Source: Bdellovibrionales bacterium (GTDB lineage: Bacteria; Myxococcota; XYA12-FULL-58-9; SYDY01). Taken from it: a stretch of 18,594 bases of DNA. The notes below the pieces were generated by a model. That model saw only the letters and a program-made list of their open reading frames with translations, was not told the origin of the DNA and searched no databases. Location of the stretch: assembly GCA_005801425.1 (NCBI GenBank), contig SYDY01000079.1:1-18594 (forward strand), in the 5' to 3' direction. A program made the position numbers and the translations under genes. This document shows, in pieces, positions 15,600 through 18,594 of this stretch (positions are counted from its first letter, which is position 1; every line of letters starts with the position of its first letter).

Positions 15600-16922
15600 A
15601 TGACTCCTAAAATCTTCCCAACTCTAAACGAAGCATCTGCCCGACCCCATCCTCATCAAGAAGCGCTGGACATACTTGGGCAGAAAAAATCAACCCCACT
15701 GTCACAGGCGACAGACGCTCTTTTATTAGACAATCAGCCCATGCCGCGGAGCACGCTTCCACTTCACCCAAGTCCTTCCCCGCAACCAAGCAAGGCAGGG
15801 ATCAGCACCCGTCTCCCCAAGCCGCTGCTGCCGCAATCCGAAGAGATCCTCAATATCTTTTGTAAAGCACCATGGAAACAGACCGACACCCTGCCCCCTC
15901 GCCATCATCACACTGATATCGCGTATCAACTTGCGTTAGAGGATCAAGATCCCGTGAAAGGTTTTCTGGCACAATATATCAACCAACATCAGCCCGGAGT
16001 GCTACCTGACCGCGCTACGCTTGTATGCATGCACGCGCATCTTGTTGCGCAGGTATCTGTATTCTCCAAAATATGGAGCGAAACGCTTGTATGTATCAGC
16101 AAAGAGGGAGTCACATTCTACCTCACACGGGAGGTAGAATGTAATCCCGTGAAAGTACCAATATGGAAAAGTCCGTACGGAATGCTCAAAGGCAACCTCT
16201 CAACGAAGTACAACGAATACGTTACTCCGGATATCAGAACACTTGGCTCGTTATGCGATCCTAATGCATTGCATACATCATCGCATCCTTCAGATTTCAA
16301 ATTACATCCGGAGTTCTGGGATACGGATTGGCAAAGAAAAGGGGAAGGCGAAAGCTTTTACAGAGATTCACGACCAAGAACAGCCGCCATGGTGCATGAA
16401 ATATTTCTCCTCGGAAACCTGCCCAAAGACGCATTGATCATCGATATGGGGTGCGGCAAAGGGGAACTTTTGCATTTGATGATGAACGGCTATTTTCCAG
16501 CGCATATGATGCCCGAACTTCAGTTTTTTGGGTTTGATTTCAGCCGTTCGAGCATCGCAGAGGCGCGTACAAAGGCCCCTCAAGACACTCGCGGAAAATT
16601 TTGTCATGGCAGCATTGATGATGTTGAAAAGCTGCTTGCAGCAATCTATCCCGATGGCAAACGGCCCCATGTCATCACCGTCTCAGGTATTTTCACAACC
16701 GGCGTGACAACCCAACAGCAGTCGATCCATGCGCTGCAATCATGTCATCGCATCTTAGCGCCTGGGGGATTTATCATCATCACCGGTCTTGAGGCCTCCC
16801 ATCTCAATGTGGACGATTTTAAGATGACTGGATTTGAGGTTCTCCACGAATTTAGTCCTGTGACGCGATCCTACTTCTACGTGTTACGCAAATCGTTGCA
16901 CGCAGATGCCAGCCCTGCATGA
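15600..16922 (+). CDS. class I SAM-dependent methyltransferase with long disordered N-terminus
   Basis: Of 440 residues, about 1-105 are rich in Pro, Ser, His and Gln and likely disordered. About 106-260 form an unrecognised domain (AYQLALEDQDPVKGFLAQYI...). About 262-430 form a Rossmann-fold methyltransferase: motif I LIIDMGCGKGE (279-289), an acidic ribose-binding D313 in FFGFDFS, ITVSGIF near 359-365 and a post-motif CHRILAPGGFIIITG (382-396). The substrate is unknown. ATG 15600 is preceded only by a weak GAAAAG; a three-codon frame (ATG AAA AGA TGA at 15592) overlaps this start and may be chance. The gene lies alone on the plus strand between two EGF/beta-helix lipoprotein genes, divergent from one and convergent with the other. 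A strong 12-bp inverted repeat lies within its coding region. Confidence 0.8.
   Translation: MTPKIFPTLNEASARPHPHQEALDILGQKKSTPLSQATDALLLDNQPMPRSTLPLHPSPSPQPSKAGISTRLPKPLLPQSEEILNIFCKAPWKQTDTLPPRHHHTDIAYQLALEDQDPVKGFLAQYINQHQPGVLPDRATLVCMHAHLVAQVSVFSKIWSETLVCISKEGVTFYLTREVECNPVKVPIWKSPYGMLKGNLSTKYNEYVTPDIRTLGSLCDPNALHTSSHPSDFKLHPEFWDTDWQRKGEGESFYRDSRPRTAAMVHEIFLLGNLPKDALIIDMGCGKGELLHLMMNGYFPAHMMPELQFFGFDFSRSSIAEARTKAPQDTRGKFCHGSIDDVEKLLAAIYPDGKRPHVITVSGIFTTGVTTQQQSIHALQSCHRILAPGGFIIITGLEASHLNVDDFKMTGFEVLHEFSPVTRSYFYVLRKSLHADASPA
16113..16142. repeat. perfect 12-bp inverted repeat inside the methyltransferase gene
   Basis: ACATTCTACCTC (16113-16124), loop ACACGG, GAGGTAGAATGT (16131-16142). 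The arms are perfectly complementary, and no T-run follows. It lies in coding sequence for the middle domain. Confidence 0.7.
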
Positions 16923-16976
16923 TCTCATCACAACGATGTATTATACCGAATCTGTTTGATTTGAATGATTAGGCTG

Positions 16977-17016
16977 GGTTGCTTCGCCCCGTGGGCTCGC
17001 AATGACGATTTTTTTT
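16977..17016 (+). terminator. dispersed repeat copy 2, acting as a likely terminator
   Basis: GGTTGCTTCGCCCCGTGGGC and CTCGCAATGACG form the second copy of the repeat at 9687-9720. Outer TTGC/GCAA and inner GCCC-CGT-GGGC stems fold as an imperfect hairpin, followed after a few bases by eight T residues (17009-17016). It lies about 55 bases after the methyltransferase stop, as expected for its terminator. The remainder of 16923-17133 shows no gene; a small GTAAC-ATCA-GTTAC hairpin sits at 17104-17117. Confidence 0.55.
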
Positions 17017-17133
17017 CAAAACTATCCAATATGTGATGTGACCAAACGACAGTGCTTCACAAAGTGGAGTGGAGATGAAAATCAACGCAGCTAAGTACTC
17101 CGCGTAACATCAGTTACAAATTTGGAATAACGT

Positions 17134-18594
17134 TCAATCCGTCTCAACCGCCCCGATGCTCCAACCATGTCCCGAACCATCACCCGTACGAGGCGCACCG
17201 TTGAGATCCGTAGCGCCTGGATAATCTGACGAAAGGTCGAGGCCTGCGGTGTTAACTCCAGAATTATCAAGGTCAGAGCCTATGATACTATGGTCAGCAT
17301 ACTGTAAATTATCAATATCGACCTTAGTTGCGTACTCCGTTCCGTCCGTGTAACCCGTTTTGAGTGCCGTACACTGCGTGTACTGATTGGTATCCAGTAT
17401 CCGAGGAAGATGAGATGCACTTTCGATAAGAACACAGAACCCTCCTCCGATGATTTTATTATTTTTCACCGTGGCATTCTTCGTACTAAGCCAGAGGGTT
17501 GCCATGCTGGCCCCCTCAGGAAGTGTGAATGTATTATTGATAATTTGTGAGTTTTCGCCACCCGAATTATAAATGCCAATTCCATTGCTAGCATTGACTG
17601 TTATATTATTCCCAAAAACGACAGTATCTGAAGTCAAAAGCGCTATCGCCGTATAACTATTGCCCGAGATATCATTGCGAATTATTTCCGTATTCGCACC
17701 CGATATATTCACATTACGTATACTGGCGCACGTACTGCACGTCACTGTATTGTGTGACAACAACACAGAGGAAGAGGACGCAACAACGACGCCTTCCATG
17801 ATATTCAAACCATTCACCACAGTATACGCTGTGTTACTCTCACCATTCACCGTCAAACGACCATTAAGAATCGCATTCGAACCGGAAGCAAACAAAGATA
17901 CAGCCTTAGTAAGTGTCACATCTTCGTTGTATGTCCCATTCGCGACTATAATCCGAAGCCATCGCTGAGGAGATACGACGTTAATATATCCATTCACTGC
18001 TTCGGTGATTGTACGCAACGGCGCATCAAAACTACCGTTTTCCATAGAACCAGAATAATTTGAATCCACATAATAAAACTTGATAAACAACGTCGATGTG
18101 TCACTCAAATTCCCCGCTTCAACGCCAACACTTTTCGCTTTAATGGTGACCTCATCACTTGTCCCATCGAGTCTCAAAAATAATGTTGCATTGTAATCCG
18201 TTGAATTTATGTTGGGCTCACTGCCATCTGTCGTCACAACAATACGGTTTCCACCGCGCAAGCCCAACAAACGAGGATCGTCCTTAAATCTATGGGGACT
18301 GTAAAATATTGGAGCCGACGGCGGCACGCCACATTGGACACCATTACCACGGTAACCATCATTGCAAGCACATGTAAAACTGCCAGCCGTATTTGTGCAC
18401 GTGGCGTTGGCATGGCAATTGTCGGTATCAAGCTCGCATTCATCATCATCACTGCAGGTTGTGCCATCGCCCGTATAACCATCATTACAAGCACATGTAA
18501 AACTGCCAGCCGTATTTGTGCACGTGGCGTTGGCATGGCAATTGTCGGTATCAAGCTCGCATTCATCATCATCACTGCAGGTTGTGCCATTGCC
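17134..18594 (-). CDS. EGF-repeat / beta-helix protein, C-terminal part (runs off window)
   Basis: The frame is open from the right edge (base 18594, reading Gly-Asn-Gly) to a stop at 17134: 486 residues, with the 5' end outside. A GTG at 18325-18327 is internal, not the start, because the upstream frame encodes in-frame EGF modules. The visible part starts with at least two EGF-like modules (DDDEC opening, six cysteines, FTCACNDGY closing). After them come a chitobiase-C-terminal-like sandwich (IVVTTDGSEP), a DUF1565-like opening (NGSFDAPLRTITEAV) and Asn-rich beta-helix turns. The end (YPGATDLNGAPRTGDGSG...WSIGAVE) matches the lipoprotein at 14003-15508, so the two are paralogs. By analogy the missing N-terminus should be a lipoprotein signal, but this is not seen. 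It is probably a surface-exposed or secreted adhesin or glycan-binding protein. Confidence 0.85.
   Translation of the reverse strand, partial: GNGTTCSDDDECELDTDNCHANATCTNTAGSFTCACNDGYTGDGTTCSDDDECELDTDNCHANATCTNTAGSFTCACNDGYRGNGVQCGVPPSAPIFYSPHRFKDDPRLLGLRGGNRIVVTTDGSEPNINSTDYNATLFLRLDGTSDEVTIKAKSVGVEAGNLSDTSTLFIKFYYVDSNYSGSMENGSFDAPLRTITEAVNGYINVVSPQRWLRIIVANGTYNEDVTLTKAVSLFASGSNAILNGRLTVNGESNTAYTVVNGLNIMEGVVVASSSSVLLSHNTVTCSTCASIRNVNISGANTEIIRNDISGNSYTAIALLTSDTVVFGNNITVNASNGIGIYNSGGENSQIINNTFTLPEGASMATLWLSTKNATVKNNKIIGGGFCVLIESASHLPRILDTNQYTQCTALKTGYTDGTEYATKVDIDNLQYADHSIIGSDLDNSGVNTAGLDLSSDYPGATDLNGAPRTGDGSGHGWSIGAVETD
18365..18594. repeat. 123-bp tandem repeat encoding EGF modules
   Basis: A 123-bp unit (41 codons) occurs at 18365-18487 and again from 18488 to the window edge (107 bases visible). 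By eye the two copies differ at one base in the overlap (CCATCGCC versus CCATTGCC). The array continues outside the window, so total copy number is unknown. Confidence 0.85.

Noticed and set aside
15592-15603. Three-codon leader frame (ATG AAA AGA TGA) overlapping the methyltransferase start
   Set aside because: It is too short to distinguish from chance and has no ribosome site or repeated codons to suggest attenuation.
18325-18327. GTG as the start of the right-edge beta-helix protein
   Set aside because: The same frame continues upstream through complete EGF modules to the window edge, so this codon is internal.
18234-18590. Repeated Met/Ala/Pro-rich minus-strand open frame
   Set aside because: It is an alternative frame of the 123-bp EGF repeat; the cysteine-spaced EGF frame is clearly the coding one.
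18365-18594. CRISPR-like tandem repeat
   Set aside because: Units are 123 bp, directly abutting, without spacers, and encode cysteine-patterned EGF modules in frame.

Overview
The window reads as chromosome of a Gram-negative bacterium with a busy outer surface. It encodes an outer-membrane beta-barrel porin, several lipoproteins with clear lipobox cysteines, and a family of EGF-domain plus beta-helix lipoproteins. EGF-like repeats on lipoproteins, moderate GC and dispersed palindromic repeats suggest a deltaproteobacterial lineage (Myxococcota, Bradymonadota or relatives). This is inference from gene style, not a measured placement. I see no rRNA, tRNA, CRISPR array, transposase or phage genes, and no gene-free stretch exceeds 300 bases.

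Layout. From 1 to about 10.6 kb every gene lies on the minus strand. In transcription order: an unrecognised protein B (10588-9731); a two-domain NagB/PIG-L protein (9586-7784); protein A, a paralog of B (7699-6848); a Porin_O/P-like porin (6708-5326); a very large CehA/McbA-type PHP metallohydrolase lipoprotein (5329-1733); a small exported protein (1778-1119); folD (1216-365); and the N-terminus of a secreted protein running off the left edge (312-1). Porin to folD is tightly packed with overlapping ends and looks like one operon. A and B flank the NagB/PIG-L gene, and both carry a Cys...His arrangement reminiscent of NlpC/P60 peptidases.

From 10.7 to 18.6 kb there is a monocistronic 74-residue disordered protein gene with its own ribosome site, terminator and operator-like dyad. 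A SWIM plus SNF2 helicase (plus strand) follows, whose stop codon interlocks with that of a convergent EGF/beta-helix lipoprotein. Then come a SAM-dependent methyltransferase (plus strand) and a second EGF/beta-helix protein that runs off the right edge with nearly identical tandem EGF repeats.

Possible shared functions (inference): the porin and the PHP lipoprotein could take up and hydrolyse ester or phosphoester nutrients; the NagB/PIG-L enzyme with two candidate cysteine peptidases could process amino-sugar or cell-wall fragments. The most striking sequence-level observation is that two different palindromic repeats sit in frame inside two adjacent exported-protein genes. One of them supplies 25 codons of a lipoprotein signal-peptide leader.
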